A stretch of 64,000 nucleotides of DNA from the NCBI RefSeq assembly GCF_963678975.1, contig NC_089275.1:25667977-25731976 (forward strand). The letters run 5' to 3'. Below the pieces are notes generated by a model. The model was not told where the DNA came from. It did not search any database and saw only the letters and a program-made list of their open reading frames with translations. Position numbers and translations under genes: made by a program. Source of the stretch: Dysidea avara (lineage: Eukaryota; Porifera; Demospongiae; Dictyoceratida; Dysideidae). Below are positions 45,862 to 57,110 of this stretch, piece after piece (positions within the stretch are counted from its first letter, which is position 1; each line of letters starts with the position of its first letter).

Positions 45862-47019
45862 ATGTTGACTCGTCTCGGTATATTTATTATCACTGTTCAA
45901 ATCATTGTTATCTGCGTGACATTTTTCATGATATATTCAACCCGCTCTGGACAACACCAGGAAGTTGTAAATGTGTTAGTGAACCTACGACCACTTCGTA
46001 GAAATGTGAGACCGTCACCCGAATTGTCACCTTCATCTGTGTCTCCATCGAATTCCACAAATGTTCAGTACTCTATTATTACTTCACGATTCACTCCACC
46101 GACTGTACCTCGGATTAGTGTGCGTAAACTGCCAAGTAAACTGCCGACCTGGCGTATGCATAAACCATCACTGACGATCAAACGGAGACCATTGCCTGAG
46201 CCATTTCCTGAGCCATTGCCCGTGCATACAACTCGTGATCAGTCAATAGAATCGAGAATTGTCAATCGTCGTTACAATACGTTTTTGTTGATAATGATCC
46301 CAATTGTGCCATCATACTTTACCAACCGAGAACTGATTCGTAACACCTGGTACAAAGGCTTCAATGATAGTGAAGACGTGATGTTGAGGTTTGCGATGGG
46401 GACTGAGGATATTAACAGTAATTTGTCTACACTGTTAACAAGGGAAAATGACATTTACAAAGATATGATCTTTTTTGAAAACTTTAAGGAGAACAAATCA
46501 GCCTTAACCAACAAGACACTGCTGCTGATAACATGGGCACATGAAAATGTCAATTTCACGTACTTTCTGAAATGTGACGACGATACGTTTGTGTTTGTGA
46601 AAAGGACAATAGCAGAACTATTGCGTAGACCAACTACGACAAGATTGTATTATGGCAAAATTCAAAAAGGAAGACCAAAGAAGAAAAACTCTCCATGGCA
46701 AGATCCAGGATGGAACTTAGGTGACACCTATTTGCCCTATGCACTTGGTGGTGCATACATAATATCATCAGATTTAATTGGTCTTGTTGCTGAAGGAAGT
46801 GAATACCTCCAGTGGCATCCTAATGAAGATACTGCAGTTGGCTCTTGGCTTGCTCCATACAAGTACGAGAGAAGAGATAATGAAAAAATATGTATGTTTC
46901 TTGACGAAGACACCAAAAGTAAACGGTGTCCTGAAGACCAAATAATACATTTGTTTTACGGTTTGTCAAAAGATGATTTAAAGCAACGCTTTTTAAATCT
47001 TACTGAACAGTTGACATAG
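45862..47019 (+). CDS. GT31 beta-1,3-galactosyltransferase, B3GALT6-like (gene A)
   Basis: Single-exon frame of 385 residues with an ATG at 45862. A short cytoplasmic tail is followed by a membrane anchor at about 6-26 (type II Golgi topology), then a Pro/Ser-rich stem to about 135. The catalytic domain has RNTWYKGF (160-167), ENDIYKD (195-201), WAHENVNFTYFLK then the metal-binding DDD at 239-241, YLPYALGGAYI (290-300), and NED (321-323) in the acceptor/catalytic segment. This order matches the GT31 family, closest by eye to beta-1,3-galactosyltransferase 6, which adds the third sugar of the proteoglycan linker. Several N-x-S/T sites are present. Acceptor specificity is inference. The upstream 0.8 kb is duplicated at 37-38 kb. 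B, C and D lie downstream on the same strand. Confidence 0.9.
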   Translation: MLTRLGIFIITVQIIVICVTFFMIYSTRSGQHQEVVNVLVNLRPLRRNVRPSPELSPSSVSPSNSTNVQYSIITSRFTPPTVPRISVRKLPSKLPTWRMHKPSLTIKRRPLPEPFPEPLPVHTTRDQSIESRIVNRRYNTFLLIMIPIVPSYFTNRELIRNTWYKGFNDSEDVMLRFAMGTEDINSNLSTLLTRENDIYKDMIFFENFKENKSALTNKTLLLITWAHENVNFTYFLKCDDDTFVFVKRTIAELLRRPTTTRLYYGKIQKGRPKKKNSPWQDPGWNLGDTYLPYALGGAYIISSDLIGLVAEGSEYLQWHPNEDTAVGSWLAPYKYERRDNEKICMFLDEDTKSKRCPEDQIIHLFYGLSKDDLKQRFLNLTEQLT

Positions 47020-47238
47020 GTGGCCAGAGAGATATTTAATGTATGCATTTTTTTATTTGCAAGAGTCTATCATTGAATTTTTAGCACACCAATGTACATT
47101 TGAGGAAGATCATTGATAAAACACGATCATGCTATTTTTGTACTAACCATGCAACACTAACATGCTGTGATTATGTTTTAAGGCTCCTGAGTCCTTAGGG
47201 TCGCAAAAAAAAAATTTAATGGGCGTAAACGAGAACAG

Positions 47239-47248
47239 GTCACGTGAT
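47239..47248. promoter_or_regulatory. GTCACGTGAT motif upstream of gene B
   Basis: An E-box-type CACGTG palindrome 70 bp before the gene B start, followed by TATCAAA. A matching CTCACGTGAT followed by CAACAAA precedes gene D at 55975. Regulatory role is inferred from shared position only; the octamer also occurs elsewhere in this window. Confidence 0.35.
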
Positions 47249-47316
47249 TATCAAATGAAAGGTGTGATGAGAGGACAACCACGAGGACAACAGAATCATG
47301 CTGACTTGTGTTCAGG

Positions 47317-48366
47317 ATGGTTACTAGTACTAGATTGACTGGGTTAGTTTTCATCGTTCAAGTACTGTTTATCGGATTACTCTACGTCATGTTGGTTTCG
47401 CAACCTTCAAACATTTCGTCAAGTCGATTCAGTCGGAGCGACTCAAACTCGGACTCCAAGTATTTGGCAATGACCAACTCTCCATCATTTCCGAATTCAA
47501 GCATCACTGTGAATCTGACTGTACCTCTGAATGATACAAGAACAGAAGAGAATGCTACAACTTTAGAGACTTATGAAGAAGAAAACTCGAGTGACAAACC
47601 TACGACCTTCTTGCTTATAATGGTAAGCATACAGCCAGAAGGGTTCAGTGCTCGTGAGTGTATACGAAACACTTGGTATCGTGGATTTAATGACAGTGAA
47701 AATGTAATGATGAGATTTGTAATTGGAACCAAAGGGGTGACTAACTCTACTGTAACACTACGCCTACTGAAGAAAGAAAATGACATTTATGGGGATATAG
47801 CCTTTCTAGAAAATGTCAAAGACCATTGGATTACTTCAACAAACAAGACACTTTCCATGTTTATTTGGGCACATGACAATGTCAACTTCACGTACATGAT
47901 GAAAACTGAAGAGAGTACATTTGTATACGTGAAGAATATGATTGATGAATTGAGAAAGCGGCCAAAGCACACCAGACTGTATTATGGTAAAATACAATTC
48001 AAAAGACGACCCATCCGTAGAGGTTCAGAATGGGCCGATCCTCACTGGGACCTTGCACCAACATACCTACCATTTGCACTTGGTGGAGGGTATATATTAT
48101 CGGCAGATCTTATAACATTACTGGTACACAGAAGACAATACTTGGCATATCATCCTAACGAAGATACAGCTGTAGCATCATGGATTGCTGCTTATCGTTT
48201 TGAAAGGAGAAATGATAAATTAATGTGTGTTACTCCGTTTGGTAAGAGCAAGACATTGGAAGGAAAGTGTGAGAACAGTGTTATAGCACGATTTTGTTAC
48301 GGACTGACTGGAGCAGATTTACAGAAATGGTTTAAAATACTCTATGAAGCTACCATTAACAGCTAG
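47317..48366 (+). CDS. GT31-like paralog with altered metal site (gene B)
   Basis: Single-exon frame, 349 residues, ATG at 47317 (the frame extends three codons upstream without an ATG). Membrane anchor at about 7-27, N-glycosylation-rich stem to about 92, then a GT31 domain: RNTWYRGF (117-124), ENDIYGD (154-160), WAHDNVNFTYMMK, then TEES at 197-200 where gene A and typical GT31 enzymes have DDD; YLPFALGGGYI (250-260) and HPNEDTAV (279-286) are kept. Loss of the DxD aspartates, which bind Mn2+ and UDP-sugar in the family, argues for a non-catalytic or metal-independent protein. The rest of the domain is intact and closely matches gene D, so it does not look like random decay. It could be a pseudoenzyme partner of gene A, but this is inference. 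Confidence 0.85.
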   Translation: MVTSTRLTGLVFIVQVLFIGLLYVMLVSQPSNISSSRFSRSDSNSDSKYLAMTNSPSFPNSSITVNLTVPLNDTRTEENATTLETYEEENSSDKPTTFLLIMVSIQPEGFSARECIRNTWYRGFNDSENVMMRFVIGTKGVTNSTVTLRLLKKENDIYGDIAFLENVKDHWITSTNKTLSMFIWAHDNVNFTYMMKTEESTFVYVKNMIDELRKRPKHTRLYYGKIQFKRRPIRRGSEWADPHWDLAPTYLPFALGGGYILSADLITLLVHRRQYLAYHPNEDTAVASWIAAYRFERRNDKLMCVTPFGKSKTLEGKCENSVIARFCYGLTGADLQKWFKILYEATINS

Positions 48367-49035
48367 TTACAAATGCCAAATAGATCTATAAATGTGTATG
48401 CAACTTTACAGGTACCTGTACAAATAACATGTGTGCATGCTTTATATAGTTTATGTGAGTGCACTTCTGGAGTTGTATTCCAGCAAACTATGATTGTATC
48501 AGTGTGGTTATTTGGTGTTTACATGTTCATGTGTGTAAAATGAGCCACTATAAGTATATGTACAAGTAAATATAGCTACATTTGTGCTACTGTGTGTTAC
48601 ATTTAAAGGTAGCAGTAGCCTTTATGGAAATGCTGTATTTATACATTTAGCCAAATGTATATGCTTGTCCTGCTAAGAATTGAGACTTGTAAGGGTGTGC
48701 GGCTTTAGGTACTTCTGTGTTCCTGGTAAGGGTCACATTTAAACTATATAAGAGCTGCAAGATGAAAAACAAGGTTCCTGTGCTTTTCACTGCTGTGCTC
48801 TTGATTGTGATAGACCTAATAACAAAAGGACTTAAAGTTTACACAGGATGTTTATACCTAAACTGTGCTTTTGCTCACAAGGTCTCCTGATGACCACTTC
48901 AGATAGGTAATTGTGATCAAAATGAAAGATTGGTATATTTATATAAACTCGTGGTTTACTAGTATATGAAAGTGTTTGATTTGTGGTGGATTTTTAGTAC
49001 ATTTGCTCACATCAAAACACTACCTCTTGATGGTA
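48367..49035. other. 3' flank of gene B, no gene
   Basis: No gene seen. Probably includes the gene B 3' UTR; no confident polyadenylation signal chosen. Confidence 0.4.
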
Positions 49036-49335
49036 ATAGAAGTCATTAATGAATTAGGTGTATAAATATTGGTGTAAGAAGTATATGGTCTTCCATTAAC
49101 CATCAGTGCACCCATGTTATGTCATGTATGTACCCAATAATCAATTTTTGTAATTTGTGAAGTTTAAGAAAATGAACCACACCTGAGAGTGCTCAGTCAT
49201 AACAACTGTTATCATTTACCATATTGGAATAGTGCCAATTTTCTTTTTATATTAGCATGGAAACTTATTGTGTTACCACTATTACCACTACAAAGTGTTG
49301 ACATCTTGGTAACACTATTAATTAGTGTGTAAAAT
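49036..49335 (+). repeat. duplicated 3' flank, B copy
   Basis: AGTCATTAATGAATTAGGTG, ATATGGTCTTCCATTAACCA, TATCATTTACCATATTGGAA and CCACTACAAAGTGTTGACAT recur in the same order at 53398-53640 downstream of pseudogene C. The last word also appears at 59371-59430 downstream of D. This marks the extent of the tandem duplication unit. Confidence 0.75.
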
Positions 49336-49529
49336 GTTTTGGTGTCTATTAAGAAGTGTTTCGAGTTGGTAAAAATGGTACAAAAGCTTGATTGTTAGAG
49401 CACTCTTGATGACATCAGAAATGAAAAATGCACTTTTTCAATGCCCAGTTGCTAAAGTACATGTACAGCCAAGCAACTATTGTTGCTCTTTTTAGTAATT
49501 AGTTAACTTGATTCAGTAGGATTAATGCT

Positions 49530-49870
49530 AAAGGTTATGCAAGAATGGAACACTACATGAATCAGCGCTGGGAGTGCACGAGATCAAGATACTCTAATAG
49601 AGCAGTCACCTAACTACTCTAATAGAACATCCAGCAAAAACATAAGTTGCAATTGGTTCTGCTAGGTGCGTATTGTCAGCAATAGGCTGCAATACTAAAA
49701 CTATAAACTGTACCTTAGTGTGTGAATTGCACTAGTATTCAAAGAATGCTATGCATTCCTACACAAGAAAATTTTGAACCTTGAATGCTTTGAGATTGAA
49801 TCTGAGAGCATTATATTTCTTTGTTAAATATGCTCCTGAATTGGATACTCTTATAATTATTTTTATGGTA
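49530..49870. repeat. transposon fragment related to 11926-12370
   Basis: 49530-49640 is the reverse complement of 12265-12370 (GGTTATGCAAGAATGGAACA, CTGGGAGTGCACGAGATC, ATACTCTAATAGAGCAGTCA). 49705-49860 matches 11945-12110 in direct orientation (ACTGTACCTTAGTGTGTGAA, TTTGAATGCTTTGAGA-like). The two pieces are thus rearranged relative to the 11857-12518 element. Confidence 0.65.
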
Positions 49871-50029
49871 ATGACTACTATGTAAAGCAAGTTCATTCAT
49901 TCTATAAAATCATTAAACATTGATTGAGATGATGAAATAATGGTGAAAACTTATAATAATGACCAAATTTAGGTGGTGAGCAATGAAGGTGGGGTTTGTA
50001 AAACATAAAATTAACTATAAGTGGCCTAA

Positions 50030-50852
50030 TGAACAATTCATTTCTTCTGAGTATGGTGACTAATACAGCTGTAGTTTGAAGTGAAAACTACAATGATACA
50101 GTTGTAGAGACTCATGAAGTAGAATCTGCCTCACTCGAGTGACAAACCAATTCTTACTTATAATGGTAAGCATACAGCCAGAAGGGTTCAGTGCTTGTGA
50201 GTGCATACAAAGCACTTGGTATTGTAGATTTTGTGACAGTAAAGATGTAATGATGAAATTTGTAATGGGATGACAAACTATAGTGTATCACTACACCTAA
50301 AGAAAGTTATGGGAATATAGCCCCTCTAGAAAACATCAAGGATTACCTCAACAAACAAAACTCTTTCCATGTTTATTTGGGCACATGACAATGTCAACGT
50401 CACATGAATGATGAAAACTGATTTATATATATGAAGAATATGATTTGATGAATTAAGAAAGCGACCAAAACACACCGGGCTGTACTATGGTGAAATACAA
50501 TTCAAAAGATGACCCATCCGTAAAGGGTCTCCATGGGCTGACCCAGACTGGGACCTACGTACCGTTTGCACTTGGTGGAGGATATATATTATCGGCAGAT
50601 CTTATAACATTACTGGTACATAGAAGACAATACTTGGCATATCATCCTAACGAAGATACAGCTGTAGCATCATGGATCGCTGCTTATAGTTATGAAAGGA
50701 GAAATGATAAATTAATGTGTGTTACTCCATTTGGTAAAAGCAAGACACTTGAAGGAAAATGTGAGAGCAGTGTTATAACACGATTTTGTTACGGACTGAC
50801 TGGAGCAGATTTACAGAAATGGCTTAAAACACTCTACGAAGCCACTATCTGA
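50030..50852 (+). pseudogene. GT31-like pseudogene (copy C)
   Basis: A decayed relative of genes B and D, aligned with D from GAACAATTCATTTCTTC (D 56196 onward) to the stop at 50850-50852. The membrane-anchor part is missing. Stops and frame changes occur through 50060-50480, the segment holding the TEES site is deleted down to AAAACTGATTTATATATATG, and a net 11-base loss removes the start of the YYLPF segment. The last third (about 50560-50852) remains open and nearly identical to B and D, which points to recent loss of function or to recent exchange with its neighbours. Confidence 0.85.
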
Positions 50853-51002
50853 CGAATTAGTTAAATTTGTCAACTGACTCAACTCTTAATTTGTCAAACG
50901 TCCATATCCGAAATCATGAGTGGTACATTGAATATTATATATCACATACACAGCGAGAGTAACTGATCTTTTATCATGTAGTCTTTACACCGGTATGAGG
51001 AG

Positions 51003-51885
51003 TTTTATGTTCAATTAGGAATCATAGAAAAAAAATTGTGAAACAAGGGCGGTGGTTGCCTACACCTGAAGGTATACTAGTGGACATTAAATCCCTGCTT
51101 CATTTAATAATTAGGGATTGAGTGTCCATTAGTATACCTTCAGGTGTAGGAATACTTCCTTGATCACTACTTTTTTCTATGATTCGGACCTAATCGAATT
51201 TAAATTCTTTATTTTTCTTTATACTTATTTGTTTACTTTTTCATAACATTATTATGACTGGTGAACCCACATTAGAGGAAGGAATGGCGCTAGGCTCATT
51301 TCTTTCATCTGAACACGTGTCCAAACTATCAATTACTGAATTAGCGAAGTGGCCATTATATATTTGTTTCATCTATGTTACAATCAAAGAGGAGAAGGAC
51401 CTCTGCAATCAATTTATGCAGTCATGAAAACTTGGATAAAGCATTGGAAAGCCATCACGTGGCGCTACTGCGAATCAACACCTCACGCTGTCAGCAAAGA
51501 TAAATGGGACACAAAGGAGGGCACAGGTATCGGTAAGTCCACAAAGCATGCATTGTACATACTGTGGTATGTCAAAAGGCACCTGTTGGGCTGAAGCGAC
51601 ATTGAACAGTGAAAAATCAAGCCCATATCATCCTTAGCCGTTGTCGAGTTATGTTTGTCTGAAGCCATTAGTCAGTCAGGCAGTCAAGCAGTAGAAAATT
51701 CTGCTAACTATTTTTTTTTTAAATTTCGTAGCAACTTCTTGGAAGGATTTCAGGTCATACTGAAGGCACTATTGGGCTTGATTATACCTAACCAATGCTG
51801 CCAAGGTGCCATGAAGGTATTGTGAGGTTGGTTTTAGGGTGATATTTTTTTTTGCCAGAAAAGTCTAAACCTTCATGATCCCTAA
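51003..51885 (-). mobile_element. family-A repeat element, copy 3, with hairpin
   Basis: Inverted relative of 13732-14500 and 8205-9245. A hairpin at 51013-51200 pairs TTAGGAATCATAGAAAAA, ACCTGAAGGTATACTAGTGG with TTAGTATACCTTCAGGTGT, TTTTTTCTATGATTCGGACC. The plus strand 51400-51594 reads YCESTPHAVSKDKW and KHALYILWYVKRHLLG, shared with the minus strand of copy 2. The family terminus appears as GATCCCTAATACACAG at 51878. Non-autonomous. Confidence 0.6.
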
Positions 51886-51889
51886 TACA

Positions 51890-53395
51890 CAGTACTACTG
51901 TACTGTATGATATCGGATCAGTGAGAGGTGTTATACTGTATATGCATGCTTGCAGTGTACATGTCCACTGTGGATAATCTCCCTTATTAGCTATACACAT
52001 TTCTGTAAAGGCTGCTACTTTAAACTATCATAAATGCAGACATATGCACATGCACATACATACTTGCATGCAAAAACTTATGATACTTTATAATTACTTG
52101 TTGAATTAATCATTAAAGCAAAACTAAAATCCATTATATCACATGACCGAAAATTCTGATGAAAGGAAAAGATGATGAATCTACATGCACTTCACTAGCT
52201 TAAATTTGACGAATTAAATGTTGACGAAACTCAAGAAATTATAGATGTAAACATGTAGTATAAAAGCACTAGTAGATATTCTGAATGTTCAATTAGAGTG
52301 TTTCAAGAAAACTGGCTAGAATGTTTAGTGATGTGGGAAAGCATTATGTTGAAATAGACTTCAGTTCAGACTCCAGTCCAGTGTTTCCCTGTTTAACATG
52401 TGCTTATAATTATTCATAATTGACAAGATAATTGTCTATTTAGCAGAGTATGGTTTATTTGATTTGTGGTTGGTTATGATTCACTGTAGACAGGACTTGA
52501 ACTCTTTGCAACAACTTAATTGGAATTATACACATGCAGGTACATCTGATTAATAGCTACTTTGTAGCTATTACTCCAGTCATCTATCCAGGCATTACTT
52601 TTCTCATCAACCTGCATTTAGTGTTATAATTTTTGGAATTTGTAAGATGAAAGATATTTATGGTAGCACAGTACTGTAGGTACCAGCTTATACATGTCGT
52701 CTAATTATTTCATAAGATGGTTTTATTCCATTAAAAGCCAAGGCATTTGTGTACTGCATGCTTTTAGATTAGTTTTTGTAGAGTGTACAACAAAGAACTG
52801 TGTACATACTAATTTTTGAGGTACGTAGCAATGAATTTCAGGATTTTTGCGGTTTATATTTGAGGATCAGTTGTCATTCACTGAGGTTACCTATTAGAAA
52901 GCATAGAGCTAACCCTGACAATTGTTAATTTTCGAGGATGAAAATTTCATGGACAGCCAAGCAAATGTGAAATCTGTGAAAATTATGTACCTCGAAAATT
53001 TGTACGTATATGGTATTTAAATGACCCATTCACTGTTTTATACTTTCTTTAGCCAGAACTAGGTATTATTATTTAGTTTGTAACATTCATGTTTACCCAA
53101 CTCACTTCACTGTTCTTGCTAAGGAATGTACAATGTTAGCTCACGAAACTTTTGTACAGTGCACCATAAAGAAAAGCTCTGCACAACATATTGTAAGAAA
53201 AATGACATCCCCTTCAATGTATGCAAAACATTGGCTGACACAACATTCAGGTATTAATACCATATATTAATTTATATGCATGGTGTGCACAGACTGCTGG
53301 CATTTTTTTTCAAAAAAAATCTAGATAGTATATATGGCCAGCTGTGAACATGCACATGGCTGCTATATGCCCAACAGGCTATATATAGGGTTACA
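51890..53395. other. no supported gene
   Basis: AT-rich 1.5 kb. A TTGACGAATTAAATGTTGACG fragment of the 37311-type MITE lies at about 52205-52240. Nothing else recognised. Confidence 0.45.
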
Positions 53396-53397
53396 AA

Positions 53398-53640
53398 AAG
53401 TCATTAATGAAGTAGGTGTGTATATATAAATATTGGCATAACTTTTATGGTCTTCCATTCACCAGTAACCACTATCATTTACCAAAATAGAATAGTAGCT
53501 ATTTCAGCGTAGTTTTAGTCTTGTTACTTATGTATTTAACTATGTAGCTGATGTTGTTATTGTGTGTAGCACTATTACCACTACAAAGTGTTTACCACTA
53601 CAAAGTGTTAACACCGACACATATTAATTATAGTTTGTTT
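53398..53640 (+). repeat. duplicated 3' flank, C copy
   Basis: AGTCATTAATGAAGTAGGTG, TATGGTCTTCCATTCACCAG, CTATCATTTACCAAAATAGA and CCACTACAAAGTGTTAACAC match 49036-49335 in order and orientation. Confidence 0.75.
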
Positions 53641-54820
53641 TTGACACTCTATATGTGTGAGTGAGTATTTGACCATTGGCCTGGTAATTACAAGTTATGT
53701 GCTAATTTTGATGGCTAAGTTGCCGTTGTTTCCTCAAGCAAGATATATAGTGAGACTTTGAGGGCCTTAATTATCTGTAAGACATCATAATATTATGTGG
53801 TACATCCCCCTGTCTGCTTTAAACTATAGAGCCAGAGTGGTGCACATGCAGCTAGCTCTAGTTGAGTATACACATCCTGGGTGGTTGTCATGCACATATT
53901 ATACATTTGTGCCTTTGCTGTATGTAGACTATATCATGTGTGGTATGTATACTCACAGTGTATGGAGGAACCTTTCTACAATGGACACCAGAATTTTAAA
54001 CCTATATAATATAATTATATGCTGTATAGAGGTTTTGAGGTAATAATGCATGGAGTCAGAGGCCTTTTTCCCTGGTGCAATTATGTGAAATATCCTTAAT
54101 TGTGGATGTATGCAGGTAATGGTAAAAAAGGTAAGACAACTATATGGCTAGGTATTTATCTATGCAATGATTCTGTTTCATTAAGCAGGTATAAGTGCAT
54201 AGTTTGTGGCCAAATATAGAATCACTGCATATATAAATACAGCCTATAGTCATATGGTTATCTCCATTGGATGAACTTGTGTGTAATCGTAATTCCTATA
54301 AAGTCTATAATATGCATGCCATCTCGACGAGCTCCATGTGACATGCATGCAGTGTAGAGTCAGTAGACAACACATTCCAATCAAATGAATAACAGTTACT
54401 GATATGACAGTGGTTGTATTCCTTGCCACAAACAGTAAAAACCATGCAAATTAAAAACTGTCTGTATAGCATGCACTGTATGAAATGCACAGCAGTCAAT
54501 ATATAAATAGATCTATAGTCATTTTGTCAGTAAAAGCACTGTGTTTAATTTACACTGCTACTTGACCAACATTATAGTATGACTTTGCATTATAAGGATA
54601 GTAATTAATCACCATCATGCACCATATGATTAAATATCATGATGATATGATATAGCTATTTGTGTTCTTGCAAATGGCGTCCTATACGTACATGCATGGT
54701 GTACATTCGATCATGTAACTATTTTGTTATGGTGGATATATATGTGTGCATACGTGCGTGCGTGTGTGTGTAGCTAATATTTTATATGAATTGACCACTT
54801 CATATTAAATAGCTATATAG
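53641..54820. other. no supported gene
   Basis: No credible gene; the 82-codon frame at 53795-54043 and similar ones have no recognisable similarity. Confidence 0.45.
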
Positions 54821-54827
54821 AGCTAGA

Positions 54828-55119
<292 letters not shown>

Positions 55120-55417
55120 GTATATATCGTGGGTCCAATGAATTTACCTGCATGATATGTACATGTACACCTCAGTAAGTTCTACATGACTGTAAGCCTG
55201 AGACCACAAGCTGCTAATTCATGGACTTCTTCAAAGATATAGATACACTGCAAAATGGTGCTAGAATTTGTTACCATTTAAAGTGTACAAATTAAGGTAC
55301 AAAACTACATGGCATATATGGTATGCATAATAAGGCTCTCCCATTTGAATGTCACATGTTAAGTCAACACACCAACTATGGATATGCATAGTACTCTACA
55401 AAGAAATTTACACTGTA

Positions 55418-55512
55418 AAGTGTCCACAGGACACCAAAATGTCCCAATACAGACACCAATGGTAACAATGGATTGGAGTCTGTATTGGACCAATTTTGGT
55501 GACACACTCCGG
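55418..55512. repeat. short imperfect hairpin
   Basis: GTGTCCACAGGACACCAAAA, TCCCAATACAGACACCAAT is mirrored by ATTGGAGTCTGTATTGGACC, AATTTTGGTGACAC with a short loop near 55460-55473. Possibly a small MITE core. Confidence 0.6.
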
Positions 55513-55974
55513 TTTTTACGGTGTCTCCTGATGATCGTGTGGTTCTCCTCCAAGGAGATTGATATCTAACCAAGATATTATGAATGGTGTCAACTTTGGC
55601 AATTAAATCCATGAATTTTATTCAAGTGTTCTTCATAAGTATTTACTGGGTCGCCACCGGATTCCTCTTATATCCATTGTACTTTGTGTTTTGTTCTGTA
55701 TATAAATCTATAGCTATTTTGCAACTGTGTAGTTTCTTGTGCTTTTTATGTACATTTTATGTGTCAGTATTTAATTTATGTGTGGGGAACACACTTGCAG
55801 GCACTTCTGTGTACCCAGGTCTTGTATTCGGTCTGAAAAAAAATACTGAGTCAAGTTGTGGCATGATTAGTAATTACTGGTCAATCAATAATAGCTATAT
55901 GAGCAAGTCTTGCCCCTACAATGCACGCCCATTGTTTACGGTGCCATATAAAATGAGGGGCATACGTGGTCAAA

Positions 55975-55984
55975 CTCACGTGAT
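55975..55984. promoter_or_regulatory. CTCACGTGAT motif upstream of gene D
   Basis: CACGTG palindrome 95 bp before the gene D start, followed by CAACAAA. Counterpart of 47239-47248. Role inferred from conservation between paralogs. Confidence 0.35.
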
Positions 55985-56078
55985 CAACAAAAATATGACA
56001 GATGTCAACAACGGATACAAATCGCAGGAGAAGCGGGTCGGAGAGAAGTGAGGGCTATGTCAACCTGTATTATTGAGG

Positions 56079-57110
56079 ATGATTAATAGATTGACTGGAT
56101 TAGTTTTTATCGTTCAGATATTGTTTATCGGATTAATCTACGTTATGTTGAACTCGCAACCTACGAAAACTTCATTGGGGCGGGATGAGTTCTTCGAGGT
56201 TAACAATTCATTTCTTCCCAGTCTGGTGACTTTAAATACGACTGTGGTCCCGACTGTAGTTCGAAGTGATACAGAAACAAGCAACGATACAGTTGTAGAA
56301 GCTTATGAAGATGAATCTGTCTCGCTCTCCAGTGACTCAAGTGATAAACCTACGACCTTCTTGCTTATAATGGTAAGTATGCAGCCAGAACGGTTCAGTG
56401 CTCGTCAGTGTATACGAAACACTTGGTATCGTGGATTTAGTGACAGCGAAGATGTGATGATGAGATTTGTAATTGGAACCAAAGGGTTAACAAACCCTGT
56501 AACACTACGTCTACAGAATGAATTTGACACCTATGGGGATATAGCTTTGTTGGAACACACCGAGGACAGTTCAGTGACCTCAACAAACAAGACACTTTCT
56601 ATCTTTATTTGGGCACATGACAATGTCAACTTCACGTACATGATGAAAACTGAAGAGAGTACATTTATATATGTGAAGAATATGATTGATGAATTAAGAA
56701 AGCGGCCAAAACACACTGGGCTGTACTATGGTAAAATACAATTCAAAAGACGACCCATCCGTAAAGGGTCTCCATGGGCTGACCCAGACTGGGACCTTGC
56801 AAAATATTACTTACCGTTTGCACTTGGTGGAGGGTATATATTATCGACAGATCTTATAACATTACTGGTACATAGAAGACAATACTTGGCGTACCATCCT
56901 AACGAAGATACAGCTGTAGCATCATGGATTGCTGCTTATCGTTATGAAAGGAGAAATGATAAATTAATGTGTGTTACTCCATTTGGTAGGAGCAAGACAC
57001 TTGAAGGAAAGTGTGAGAGCAGAGTTATAGCACGATTTTGTTATGGACTGACTGGAGCAGATTTACAGAAATGGTTTAAAACACTCTATGAAGCTACCAT
57101 TAACAGCTAA
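56079..57110 (+). CDS. GT31-like paralog with altered metal site (gene D)
   Basis: Single-exon frame, 343 residues, ATG at 56079. Membrane anchor at about 6-24, short N-glycosylated stem to about 90, then a GT31 domain closely similar to gene B: RNTWYRGF (113-120), EFDTYGD (148-154, where A and B have ENDIY), WAHDNVNFTYMMK followed by TEES at 191-194 in place of DDD, a YLPFALGGGYI segment and HPNEDTAV. The same DDD-to-EES change in B and D implies it arose before they separated and that the copies were kept open since. The stems of B and D differ much more than their domains. Likely Golgi type II protein; catalysis doubtful. A 155-codon hydrophobic frame just upstream (55584-56051) is not supported as a gene. 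Confidence 0.85.
   Translation: MINRLTGLVFIVQILFIGLIYVMLNSQPTKTSLGRDEFFEVNNSFLPSLVTLNTTVVPTVVRSDTETSNDTVVEAYEDESVSLSSDSSDKPTTFLLIMVSMQPERFSARQCIRNTWYRGFSDSEDVMMRFVIGTKGLTNPVTLRLQNEFDTYGDIALLEHTEDSSVTSTNKTLSIFIWAHDNVNFTYMMKTEESTFIYVKNMIDELRKRPKHTGLYYGKIQFKRRPIRKGSPWADPDWDLAKYYLPFALGGGYILSTDLITLLVHRRQYLAYHPNEDTAVASWIAAYRYERRNDKLMCVTPFGRSKTLEGKCESRVIARFCYGLTGADLQKWFKTLYEATINS

Noticed and set aside
55584-56051. 155-codon hydrophobic frame ending just before gene D
   Set aside because: No recognisable family, irregular composition, and its second half overlaps the region conserved as the gene D upstream flank. Kept only as a remark.
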